A stretch of DNA of 5,521 nt. Source: Ignavibacteriaceae bacterium. Lineage in GTDB: Bacteria; Bacteroidota; Ignavibacteria; Ignavibacteriales; Ignavibacteriaceae. The DNA lies in NCBI GenBank assembly GCA_026193755.1, contig JAPHUI010000165.1:1-5521 (forward strand). The letters are read 5' to 3'. The translations under genes and the position numbers were made by a program. Shown here piece by piece: positions 1 through 5,521 of the stretch. Each line of letters begins with the position of its first letter. The stretch's first letter is position 1. The notes under the pieces are model-generated. The model worked only from the letters and a program-made list of their open reading frames with translations. It was not told where the DNA came from and did no database searches.

Positions 1-377
1 CCCAATCCAAATAATCCAAAAACAATTGATGGAACTCCCGCAAGATTATTTATCGATGTTCTTATTACCCTAGTGAAAAAGGTGTCCTTGGCGTATTCAT
101 TAAGGTATATTGCTGAAAAAACGCCGAGTGGCACTGTAAAAATGATCATAAGCAAAGTAACAGCAACAGTTCCAAATATCGCAGGACCTATTCCCCCTCC
201 GGTCATATTATCACGTGGTTCATCAAGCAGAAATTCCGGAGAAATGACGCCGATACCTTCAATAAAGATTTTGCCCAGAAGCAATATCAAAATAAAAACA
301 AGGAAGAAAAACATTAACCTTACTATCGTAAGTGATAGTACGCCGGAAATATCTTTTTTTCTTTTCTTAACTTCCAT
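1..377 (-). CDS. pstA: PstA, phosphate ABC transporter permease subunit (N-terminal part, cut by the left window edge)
   Basis: This is the second inner-membrane permease of the high-affinity phosphate transporter, which pairs with PstC to form the channel driven by PstB. Only the first 125 residues are visible. They show a basic cytoplasmic start (MEVKKRKK), a first membrane helix at about residues 16-36, a periplasmic stretch with SPEFL and a glycine-rich TGGGIGPAI, a second helix at about 66-90 ending in the family-typical AIYLNEYA, and the start of the next helix with NNLAGVPSIVFGLFG. This layout and these motifs are characteristic of PstA. The ATG at 377 is chosen because it lies 13 bases after the pstC stop and the only closer upstream ATG is followed at once by TAA. 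No Shine-Dalgarno sequence is visible, so translational coupling to pstC is likely. The gene is intact as far as seen; a full PstA is usually about 280-300 residues. The rest, and probably pstB and phoU, would lie beyond the left edge. Confidence 0.93.
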   Translation of the reverse strand, partial: MEVKKRKKDISGVLSLTIVRLMFFFLVFILILLLGKIFIEGIGVISPEFLLDEPRDNMTGGGIGPAIFGTVAVTLLMIIFTVPLGVFSAIYLNEYAKDTFFTRVIRTSINNLAGVPSIVFGLFGL

Positions 378-390
378 TTTACATTAACGC

Positions 391-1368
391 TTAAAAAGTG
401 TTTTTCTTTCTCATCTTATTAATAATAATTTCGGCTATCAGATTTAGAAAGAAAGTTATAGTAAATAAAACTATACCGATAAAGAATAGTGCGAAATAGT
501 GATCAGAACCTTGCGAAACCTCACCCATTTCTGCAGCAATAGTAGCCGTCATCGTCCTGACGCTTAGAAAAATATTCACAGTCATATTTGCTGCATTGCC
601 TGCACACATAAGAACGATCATTGTTTCACCGATGGCTCTGCCAAAACCCAAAATGATGCTTGCAGAAACTCCGCTGAATGCTGCAGGAAGTATAACTTTG
701 CTCACAGTCTGCCATTTAGTAGCACCCAAACCGTAAGAAGCCATTCGCAATTCATTTGGAATTGAGTGGAGAGCATCTTCAGTTAATGATGCAATTATAG
801 GAATGATAACGAATGACAACCCAATCGAGGCAACGAAAGCGTTTAACCTGTTTGCAGGATTTAAAAGATCATTAAAGAATGATGCACCGACTACAAGCAT
901 AATAAATCCGAGTACGACAGTTGGAATTCCAGCGAATAACTCGATCATTGGCTTAAAGAATTCTTTTAACTTTGGGTTAGCTACTTCGGAAAGATAGATG
1001 CCTGCACCAACTCCTAATAAAGTTGAGATAATTGTAGCAGGTATTGCAGTTAGAAGTGTTCCAATTATTAGTGGTATCAGAGAATATCTTGGTTCTTCGG
1101 AAGTTGGATACCATTGGAAAACTCTTTGCACTGTTCCCGAAGCATCAGTCCTGTCCAGATAAAGAAAATCAAGCCAACCAATATGATCTAATGCCCGAAT
1201 TCCTTCTTTAAATAGGAAAATAAAAATGAGAATAATAAAAATCAGTGCCATCGTACCATTCACGGCAAAAAAGAATTTGATGGCTGACTCTTTTACTCTT
1301 GTAAACTTCCTGATTTTTTTAGCGTATTTCGATTCAGCAGATTTTGAATAAAAATCTTTCTCTTCCAT
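391..1368 (-). CDS. pstC: PstC, phosphate ABC transporter permease subunit
   Basis: This is an inner-membrane permease of the phosphate-specific transporter, partner of PstA. The 325 residues match the usual length of about 300-340. A charged cytoplasmic N-terminus (1-32) precedes the first helix at about 33-54. A periplasmic segment (55-96) follows, then helices near 97-122, 143-162 and 176-195. The cytoplasmic EAA-type loop that contacts the ATPase is at about 197-229 (EDALHSIPNELRMASYGLGA, then KWQTVSKVILP). Two more helices lie at about 231-254 and 291-313. The GRAIGETM motif (243-250) is a hallmark of PstC; from what I recall of E. coli work, its Arg and Glu are needed for phosphate transport. 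YLSEVA (125-130) is also typical. The gene lies 31 bases after the porin stop and 13 bases before pstA, so it belongs to the same operon. Upstream of the ATG there is only AT-rich sequence with no Shine-Dalgarno motif. PstC rather than PstA is supported by the longer TM1-TM2 loop and by its position before pstA. Confidence 0.95.
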   Translation of the reverse strand: MEEKDFYSKSAESKYAKKIRKFTRVKESAIKFFFAVNGTMALIFIILIFIFLFKEGIRALDHIGWLDFLYLDRTDASGTVQRVFQWYPTSEEPRYSLIPLIIGTLLTAIPATIISTLLGVGAGIYLSEVANPKLKEFFKPMIELFAGIPTVVLGFIMLVVGASFFNDLLNPANRLNAFVASIGLSFVIIPIIASLTEDALHSIPNELRMASYGLGATKWQTVSKVILPAAFSGVSASIILGFGRAIGETMIVLMCAGNAANMTVNIFLSVRTMTATIAAEMGEVSQGSDHYFALFFIGIVLFTITFFLNLIAEIIINKMRKKNTF

Positions 1369-1399
1369 TTCAACAACAAAAATAACAAATCATATATTT

Positions 1400-2494
1400 C
1401 TATAAGAATTCATAATAAAAAGTTATCCTTCCTGTTAGCGAGGGATCAATTGAAACACCGTTATCAGGTTTTTCAAAAGTTTCTAACTGCAAGTTAGGAG
1501 TAATGGTTACTTTCTCGTGAAGAATAAAGCTTAATCCTAAAAGAAAATAGTTCCTTGAATCTCCTTTATAATCACTTGAAATATTAGGATCATAATAATC
1601 GTATCGACCAATCCCGATGAGCGATTCTGTAAATTTCAACCATCCAAACAGTGATACGCCCAATTCATTCCGGCTTTTGATACTATACGCATCTGCTTCG
1701 TTTTTAATCTGGTCGTTATAATTTGTCCTAAAAAATGGCTCAATTCCTATTCTGAAGTTTGTATTATTCTGAAAACCTAAAAATAAAGCAGAAGTTAAAG
1801 CATCATGATTAAAACTCTGTTCAACCTGAGAATATTCTTTTTGAGGTCTAAACTGGTAATCACTATAAAGAGTTAGAATCCATTCTTCAGTCGGCTGTAA
1901 TTCTATAAGTGCGTAAGCTCGCTTATATTTATCTCCTTCTGTTTCTAAAGAACTTCCGTTGCCGTACATAATCCAGTATCTTATTGTACCAGGTGAATTC
2001 AAGTTACCCTTAAGCGCAACACCTAAATCTCTGGAAGCAGCAATCCCCCTTAAATCCATTATTGTTTTCTCAAGTGATCTGTAATTCCAAAACTCTTCAG
2101 ATATCTGATATGTCGGATTTGGTTGAACACCAAAAATAAAATCACTTCCATTAAAAATATTTTTCCATTTTAAGTAAGCATCCCTGATATAAGTAACGAA
2201 AAGACTATTTTGCGTTCCCACTATAGTATGAGCATCCAACCTGAATCTGGTACTAAACTGATTTGATATTTTATAATCGTATGTAAAATAAATTCTTCTA
2301 AAATCAAAGCCCTGCAAATCTTTCGTTCCATCAAGCGCAGTATTATTTAAGTTATCAATTGTGGAGTCCCTTAACGCGTTGTAGAAGTAATCCCCGAACA
2401 TATATCCGGAAAATTTTCCCCCGCTATTTTCCTGTGCAAAATACGGAGTTGCCATTAGCAGACACAACAATACCATGGAAAGTGTTTTCTTCAT
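1400..2494 (-). CDS. Predicted outer-membrane porin, OprO/OprP (phosphate-selective) type
   Basis: The 364-residue product starts with a clear Sec signal peptide (MKKTLSMVLLCLLMATPYFA, probable cleavage after residue 20). The rest is rich in alternating polar/aromatic beta-strands and ends in an aromatic strand (TFYYEFL), as expected of an outer-membrane beta-barrel. Several segments resemble the Porin_O_P family: FDFRRIYFTYDYKI, then a strand of the type FSTRFRLDA, DAYLKWK, FIFGVQPNPTYQ, YRSLEKT, and especially SRDLGVALKGNL. These echo the family pattern of LRRA, DAYLxY, xGQFKxP and RDxGVxL. In Pseudomonas, OprP/OprO are phosphate-starvation-induced phosphate and polyphosphate channels. The location between pstS and pstC argues for the same role here. 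The operon context is strong, but anion selectivity cannot be read from the sequence. A general FCB-type beta-barrel of unknown substrate is the alternative. The stop is TAG at 1402-1400. The start ATG is supported by the signal peptide directly after it. Confidence 0.72.
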   Translation of the reverse strand: MKKTLSMVLLCLLMATPYFAQENSGGKFSGYMFGDYFYNALRDSTIDNLNNTALDGTKDLQGFDFRRIYFTYDYKISNQFSTRFRLDAHTIVGTQNSLFVTYIRDAYLKWKNIFNGSDFIFGVQPNPTYQISEEFWNYRSLEKTIMDLRGIAASRDLGVALKGNLNSPGTIRYWIMYGNGSSLETEGDKYKRAYALIELQPTEEWILTLYSDYQFRPQKEYSQVEQSFNHDALTSALFLGFQNNTNFRIGIEPFFRTNYNDQIKNEADAYSIKSRNELGVSLFGWLKFTESLIGIGRYDYYDPNISSDYKGDSRNYFLLGLSFILHEKVTITPNLQLETFEKPDNGVSIDPSLTGRITFYYEFL

Positions 2495-2514
2495 TTCTCT
2501 CTCTCTTTTTTTTC
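2495..2514 (-). promoter_or_regulatory. Purine-only tract at the porin start (non-canonical ribosome binding region)
   Basis: The mRNA-sense sequence just before the porin ATG is purine-only for 20 bases: a run of eight A, then five GA units, then AA. No AGGAGG core is present, but GAGAG can pair partly with the anti-Shine-Dalgarno region. It is a simple repeat and therefore prone to slippage, which would alter spacing or strength of initiation but not the reading frame. Confidence 0.5.
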
Positions 2515-2533
2515 GACTTGTGTATTTAGTAAT

Positions 2534-2568
2534 AAAAAAGCTTCCTGCTTTCTCAATCAGGAAGCTTT
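2534..2568 (-). terminator. Strong hairpin with T-tract between pstS and the porin gene
   Basis: An 11-bp perfect stem (AAAGCTTCCTG, with its complement CAGGAAGCTTT) encloses a 10-base loop. On the minus strand it is followed by a run that brings the T-tract to six. The hairpin starts about 10 bases after the pstS stop codon. On the plus strand only TTTAAGTT follows, so it works as an intrinsic terminator for leftward transcription. The next 39 bases up to the porin ATG hold no convincing promoter, so the downstream genes probably depend on read-through. Partial termination, or protection of the pstS mRNA 3' end by this stem, would raise PstS relative to the permease. That is the common stoichiometry for binding-protein transporters. 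Confidence 0.85.
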
Positions 2569-2578
2569 AAGTTAAAAT

Positions 2579-3490
2579 TTATCCCTTTGTAGGTAGTGGG
2601 ATATATTCCATTGACTCTACTATTTTTTGTCCCTCAGGTGAAAGAATAAAATCAATATAATTTTTTAATTCACCTGTTGCGTTACCGTTTGTGTAACAGT
2701 ATAAGTATCTGGAGATAGAATAATTACCATTCCAGATAGCTTCATAGTTTACTTTTCCATTATCAGACGGAGAAATTGCGGGTGAGTCAGCATCCTTCTT
2801 TACGTGTAATATTTTTACATCTTTTCTTTCTGCAAAATAACCAACCCCACCATAACCAATTCCTTTAACGTCCCGGGCAACTGCTTCTCCAAGAGCTGCT
2901 GTTCCCTGAAGAACCTGAGTCGATGGTGAATAATCGATTTGTTTACCCGATTCATCTTTTCCTAAAACGTGTTCTTTAAAGAATTCATATGTACCACTGC
3001 TGTTTTCTCTGCCATACAGTGTGATAGCCATATCAGATCCACCAAGCTGTTTCCAGTTAGTAATCTTTCCACTGAATATTTCGCTTAACTGCTTTATCGT
3101 AAGATTATCTATTTTGTTTTCAGGATGAACAATTAACGCAATACCATCCAGAGCTACATCATATACTACGGGAGTAATACCCTTTCGTTTTGCTGTTTCA
3201 ATCTCATCTTTCTTCATTTCTCTTGAAGCATCAGCTAAGTCAGTAGTTCCATTTAACAAAGCAGCAATACCTGTTCCTGAACCACCTCCTGTAACCTGAA
3301 TTGAAATATTAGGATTTTTCTGCATATAAACCTCAGCCCATTTCTGTGCAAGATTTACCATTGTATCAGAACCTTTAATTGAAATAACGGTTTTCTCTAC
3401 TCCACCCTCTTTCTTTTTGCAACCCAACAATAAAATTGGTGTGGCTAAAAGTAAAATCGCAAACACTTTTAAAGAACTATGTTTAAACAT
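2579..3490 (-). CDS. pstS: PstS, phosphate-binding lipoprotein of the Pst transporter
   Basis: This is the periplasmic solute-binding protein that captures inorganic phosphate and delivers it to PstC/PstA. It has 303 residues, within the family's usual size. The signal peptide carries a lipobox (LLGC, Cys24), so the mature protein should be lipid-anchored, followed by a KKKEGG linker. The phosphate-binding signatures are all visible: KGSDTM (39-44), TGGGSGTGIAALLNG (67-81), TDLADASREM (83-92), the conserved FSGKITNW (139-146) and GRENSSGTYEFF (160-171). The C-terminus ends in the usual SPEGQKIVE...YIPLP pattern. The start ATG has a strong AAGGAG ribosome binding site six bases upstream, and the lipoprotein signal begins right there. 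It is the first gene of the operon, directly under a four-copy Pho box, and is followed by a terminator-like hairpin. Induction by phosphate limitation is inferred from that box. No key residue appears to be missing. Confidence 0.97.
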   Translation of the reverse strand: MFKHSSLKVFAILLLATPILLLGCKKKEGGVEKTVISIKGSDTMVNLAQKWAEVYMQKNPNISIQVTGGGSGTGIAALLNGTTDLADASREMKKDEIETAKRKGITPVVYDVALDGIALIVHPENKIDNLTIKQLSEIFSGKITNWKQLGGSDMAITLYGRENSSGTYEFFKEHVLGKDESGKQIDYSPSTQVLQGTAALGEAVARDVKGIGYGGVGYFAERKDVKILHVKKDADSPAISPSDNGKVNYEAIWNGNYSISRYLYCYTNGNATGELKNYIDFILSPEGQKIVESMEYIPLPTKG

Positions 3491-3495
3491 TATTA

Positions 3496-3502
3496 TCTCC
3501 TT
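3496..3502 (-). promoter_or_regulatory. pstS: Ribosome binding site of pstS
   Basis: AAGGAGA lies five bases before the ATG of pstS. It is the only canonical Shine-Dalgarno sequence among the four phosphate genes, and it decides the pstS start. It suggests that PstS is translated more strongly than the downstream products. Confidence 0.85.
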
Positions 3503-3530
3503 AATTGATTATAAATTCCTTTCGACGAGG

Positions 3531-3538
3531 TAAACTTA
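3531..3538 (-). promoter_or_regulatory. Candidate -10/-7 promoter element of the pst operon
   Basis: Reading leftward, TAAGTTTA lies nine bases after the last Pho box repeat. It resembles the Bacteroidota -7 element (TAnnTTTG), with A in place of the final G. The distance matches PhoB-type promoters, where the activator replaces the -35 contact. A transcript from here would have a leader of roughly 35 bases. The alternative is a perfect TATAAT at 3513-3508. However, its start point would fall at the Shine-Dalgarno sequence and leave almost no leader. The choice between them is an inference from spacing. Confidence 0.4.
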
Positions 3539-3547
3539 AAATTCCAA

Positions 3548-3587
3548 TGTTAAGAAATTGTTAAGGTATGGTTAAGAGTATGTTAAG
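3548..3587 (-). promoter_or_regulatory. Pho box: four tandem CTTAAC repeats at 11-bp period
   Basis: On the pstS coding strand the 7-mers CTTAACA, CTTAACC, CTTAACA and CTTAACA occur at 3587-3581, 3576-3570, 3565-3559 and 3554-3548. Each is separated by a different 4-base spacer (TACT, ATAC, ATTT), giving an exact 11-bp period, about one helical turn. PhoB-family regulators bind such direct repeats: CTGTCAT units in E. coli, TTAACA-like units in Bacillus PhoP, and CTTAACC-like units in cyanobacterial SphR, all at 11 bp. Here the unit is closest to the Bacillus and cyanobacterial forms. Position upstream of pstS fits activation under phosphate limitation by a PhoR/PhoB-type two-component system, which is not in this window. 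Four copies would accommodate two regulator dimers. Confidence 0.88.
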
Positions 3588-3601
3588 TTTAAAGGTGAGA
3601 T

Positions 3602-3627
3602 AAAAAAACCCCGAATTTAATCGAGGC
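3602..3627 (-). terminator. Intrinsic terminator after the T9SS-secreted protein gene
   Basis: Leftward, CCTCGA (3626-3621) pairs with TCGGGG (3614-3609), with one G-T wobble, around a 6-base loop. Seven T follow (3608-3602). It begins about 25 bases after the stop codon of the upstream gene and ends 14 bases before the Pho box. It therefore insulates the phosphate operon from read-through and marks the two as separate transcription units. Confidence 0.82.
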
Positions 3628-3652
3628 TAGATCATTTAAGAAATAGTAAAAA

Positions 3653-5521
3653 TTACTTTATCAATATCATCTTTTTAGTATCAATGAAACTGTCAGCTTT
3701 CAACTGGTAAAAATAAATTCCACTTGAAAAACTGTTTGCATTCCAAGTTATTGTGTAGGAGCCCGGGAATTTTTCTTCATTGATAATAGTTTCAATTTCA
3801 TTCCCAAGTACATCATATACACTAATGGTCACAAAACTTGTTTTAAATATTTGGTATTTGATCAATGTAGAAGAATTAAACGGATTAGGATAATTTTGTT
3901 CAAGTGTATATTTAGCAATGAGAGGTGGTTTATTTTCTGAAACGCTTACAATGGTACTCAATAGTTTTCGTTCAAATGCACCATTTCCGTGTGTCATTAC
4001 CCTGATTACGTCGTTTACATTGCAAATATTTAAGTCCATTCCCTGCACAACATCTGGTAGCCCATCATTAAAATCCTGCCAGTTACCGCCACCATTGGTT
4101 GAAACAAATACACCAATATCTGTACCTATGTAAATATGATTTGTATTATTTGGATCAACAATAACAGCTGGGATTGGTATATCAGGCAAGTTATCACTTA
4201 CATCCGCCCAGTCACTACCGCTATCTATCGATTTATAAATGTGAGGGATTCCAAAACCATAAAAAGAAATAAAAACAATATCATCGTTAATTGGGTCGAC
4301 AGCTATATCCGCCGGGTATCTGTCGGGTAAGCTCCCGGTTATATTAGTCCAGCTTGTTCCTCCGTTGGTAGTTATGAAGATTCCCGATCGATTCGTTACT
4401 GGTGCGGTTGCTACATAGACTTTATTCTCATCTGAATAACTGATTTCCATCGCAAGTGCCGGATTCCCGTCAAGCACATTATTTCCATTAGTTGCAAACC
4501 AACTAATCCCTGCATTAGTTGATTTGTAAATATAATCTCTTCCTGCATAAATGAGGTTACTATTGTTATGACCTACGATAAAAGGAGCAATGAAACTTGT
4601 AACAAGTGGATATGGAGGAATAATATCTGAATAACTGCTACCACGATCCGTCGATCTGAAAAGTGTAAGATACTGCTCACTACTATAAATTATACTATCA
4701 TTTGTTGCATCAACTGCACTCCAACTTCCATCCCCGCCAATTACTCTTATCCATGCAAGATCACCATCAAAAATCACAGTCGAATTATCTTGTGTCCCAC
4801 CTACTGTGAAAAGAGAATCTTGCTGCGAGGTAGAAGTTCCATTATATAATTGAAGTGTTTGATATCTTCCGTTACAGGATTGAAAAGTTTCTCCGAAATC
4901 TGTTGTTTTAAATACTCCTCCATCCGTCCCAAAATAATAGGTTGAAGGATTTGTAGGATGCTGAATTATCGAGTGTATATCACCATGCACATAGGTGGGT
5001 CCACCCTCAGGACCACCAATTGGTGGTCTGCCAAGCAGTACTATTAAATCAGATTTCTGCTGAATTGTTTCCCCTCCGTCTGTTGAATTCCAAACTGCTA
5101 GTCCGGCAACCATTAATTCATTTGGATTCCATTGATTAATAGCCACGTCGTGTGAATACCATCCTTGATGAAAAGCGTAATCAGTTGTATCTACAATAGA
5201 CCATGTCAATCCTGTATCAGTAGATTTACATAACCAACTTGCTGCAGTGGTTGGAAGAGAACCATTAGCGATTGATGCATAAACTATATTTGGGTCATTA
5301 TTATAAATATCAAGTTGAATTTTACCCTCAAAATAACCGGGGAGCCCTGAAGTGATTTTTGCCCAGGAGTCCCCTCCATCAGAAGTTCTATAAATACCAA
5401 ATCCGGGACTGGCAAAATTTCCATTTCCAGTTAAAACAATATTTGTATCAACAGGATTAATGATTAAATCCATTGCCATTGTCACATCGTTTACTTTTTG
5501 CCAGGTTATTCCGGAATCATA
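3653..5521 (-). CDS. Secreted Asp-box (BNR/sortilin-like) beta-propeller protein with C-terminal T9SS sorting domain, 5' end cut by the window
   Basis: The frame is open to the right edge, so the start lies outside; a GTG at 5485 is internal. Of 622 visible residues, about 1-515 form a repeat domain of Asp boxes (S/T-x-D/N-x-G-x-x-W/F). Clear copies lie near 46 (TSDGGDSW), 100 (STDTGLTW), 146, 206, 290, 334 (STNAGISW), 384 (TTNGGTSW), 431 and 474 (STNGGGNW), plus a partial DSGITW at the edge. Asp boxes mark turns in beta-propeller blades of BNR, sialidase-like and Vps10/sortilin folds. They do not by themselves indicate an enzyme, and no sialidase arginine triad is evident. Residues about 538-622 are a type A T9SS sorting domain (QNYPNPFN, ISVYDVLGNE, SSGIYFYQLKA, terminal KKMILIK). 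The product is thus expected to be exported by the type IX system and attached to the surface or released. The substrate is unknown. It ends in its own terminator and shows no functional link to phosphate uptake. Confidence 0.9.
   Translation of the reverse strand, partial: YDSGITWQKVNDVTMAMDLIINPVDTNIVLTGNGNFASPGFGIYRTSDGGDSWAKITSGLPGYFEGKIQLDIYNNDPNIVYASIANGSLPTTAASWLCKSTDTGLTWSIVDTTDYAFHQGWYSHDVAINQWNPNELMVAGLAVWNSTDGGETIQQKSDLIVLLGRPPIGGPEGGPTYVHGDIHSIIQHPTNPSTYYFGTDGGVFKTTDFGETFQSCNGRYQTLQLYNGTSTSQQDSLFTVGGTQDNSTVIFDGDLAWIRVIGGDGSWSAVDATNDSIIYSSEQYLTLFRSTDRGSSYSDIIPPYPLVTSFIAPFIVGHNNSNLIYAGRDYIYKSTNAGISWFATNGNNVLDGNPALAMEISYSDENKVYVATAPVTNRSGIFITTNGGTSWTNITGSLPDRYPADIAVDPINDDIVFISFYGFGIPHIYKSIDSGSDWADVSDNLPDIPIPAVIVDPNNTNHIYIGTDIGVFVSTNGGGNWQDFNDGLPDVVQGMDLNICNVNDVIRVMTHGNGAFERKLLSTIVSVSENKPPLIAKYTLEQNYPNPFNSSTLIKYQIFKTSFVTISVYDVLGNEIETIINEEKFPGSYTITWNANSFSSGIYFYQLKADSFIDTKKMILIK

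Larger units (their letters stand above)
3531..3591. repeat. 9-bp inverted repeat flanking the Pho box array
   Basis: TAAACTTAA at 3531-3539 and its exact complement TTAAGTTTA at 3583-3591 flank the repeat array with 43 bases between them. One arm overlaps the first CTTAAC unit and the other overlaps the candidate -10 element. A 9-bp AT-rich match can arise by chance in such sequence, so function is uncertain. Confidence 0.4.

Noticed and set aside
73..387. A plus-strand reading frame of 104 codons
   Set aside because: It lies opposite the start of pstA, whose minus-strand product shows clear permease motifs; the plus-strand translation has no recognisable features and no ribosome binding site.
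803..997. A plus-strand reading frame of 64 codons
   Set aside because: It is antisense to the conserved core of pstC and has no independent coding evidence.
2537..2568. The 11-bp inverted repeat as a transposon end or attachment site
   Set aside because: It has a 10-base loop, a T-tract on one side and lies just after a stop codon, which is terminator architecture; no transposase or target duplication is nearby.
3508..3513. Perfect TATAAT on the minus strand as the pstS -10 box
   Set aside because: Its start point would fall at about 3501 inside the Shine-Dalgarno sequence, and it is some 34 bases from the Pho box; kept only as an alternative to the element at 3531-3538.
3548..3587. The four short repeats as a CRISPR remnant or microsatellite
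   Set aside because: Units of 7 bp with 4-base spacers at an 11-bp period upstream of pstS fit a Pho box; CRISPR repeats are far longer, and variable spacers rule out a simple tandem repeat.
3918..4330. Two plus-strand reading frames (3918-4133 and 4136-4330)
   Set aside because: Both are antisense to the Asp-box protein, with no initiation signals or domain-like sequence.
5483..5485. GTG at 5485 as the start of the Asp-box protein
   Set aside because: The frame stays open to the window edge and the codons upstream encode another Asp box (DSGITW), so the GTG is internal and the gene is truncated by the window.
3653..5521. The Asp-box protein as a sialidase or part of a phosphate-scavenging system
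   Set aside because: Asp boxes alone do not show enzyme activity, no catalytic set is evident, and a terminator separates it from the pst operon.

Overview
The window reads as part of a Bacteroidota-type genome, most likely the Ignavibacteria/Chlorobi side. The best evidence is the last gene, whose C-terminus has the type IX secretion (T9SS) sorting domain with a QNYPNPFN core and a terminal lysine-rich KKMILIK. That form is very common in Ignavibacteria and relatives. The DNA is AT-rich, and ribosome binding sites range from canonical (pstS) to absent (pstC, pstA), which also fits. The assignment is inferred from protein style, not from a marker gene.

All genes lie on the minus strand, so the biological order runs from right to left. 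From the right edge to 3653 is the 3' part of a large secreted protein with about ten Asp-box (BNR/sortilin-like) beta-propeller repeats and the T9SS domain. Its own intrinsic terminator follows (3602-3627). Thirteen bases further on is a regulatory region (about 3491-3591) with four CTTAAC repeats at an exact 11-bp period. This is the architecture of a Pho box bound by PhoB/PhoP/SphR-type response regulators.

The high-affinity phosphate uptake operon follows: pstS (lipoprotein phosphate-binding protein), a strong hairpin with a T-tract, a predicted outer-membrane phosphate-selective porin of OprO/OprP type, pstC, and the start of pstA, which runs off the left edge. pstB and probably phoU would be expected beyond it but are not visible.

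Together the genes describe a complete envelope route for phosphate. The porin admits it through the outer membrane, the lipid-anchored PstS captures it in the periplasm, and PstC/PstA pass it through the inner membrane using the unseen ATPase PstB. The notable points are the porin placed between pstS and pstC, the hairpin after pstS that probably sets a high PstS-to-permease ratio, and the very regular four-copy Pho box. I see no mobile element, CRISPR array, RNA gene or unknown defence-like system. The window is a well-organised housekeeping/stress operon beside a secreted surface protein.
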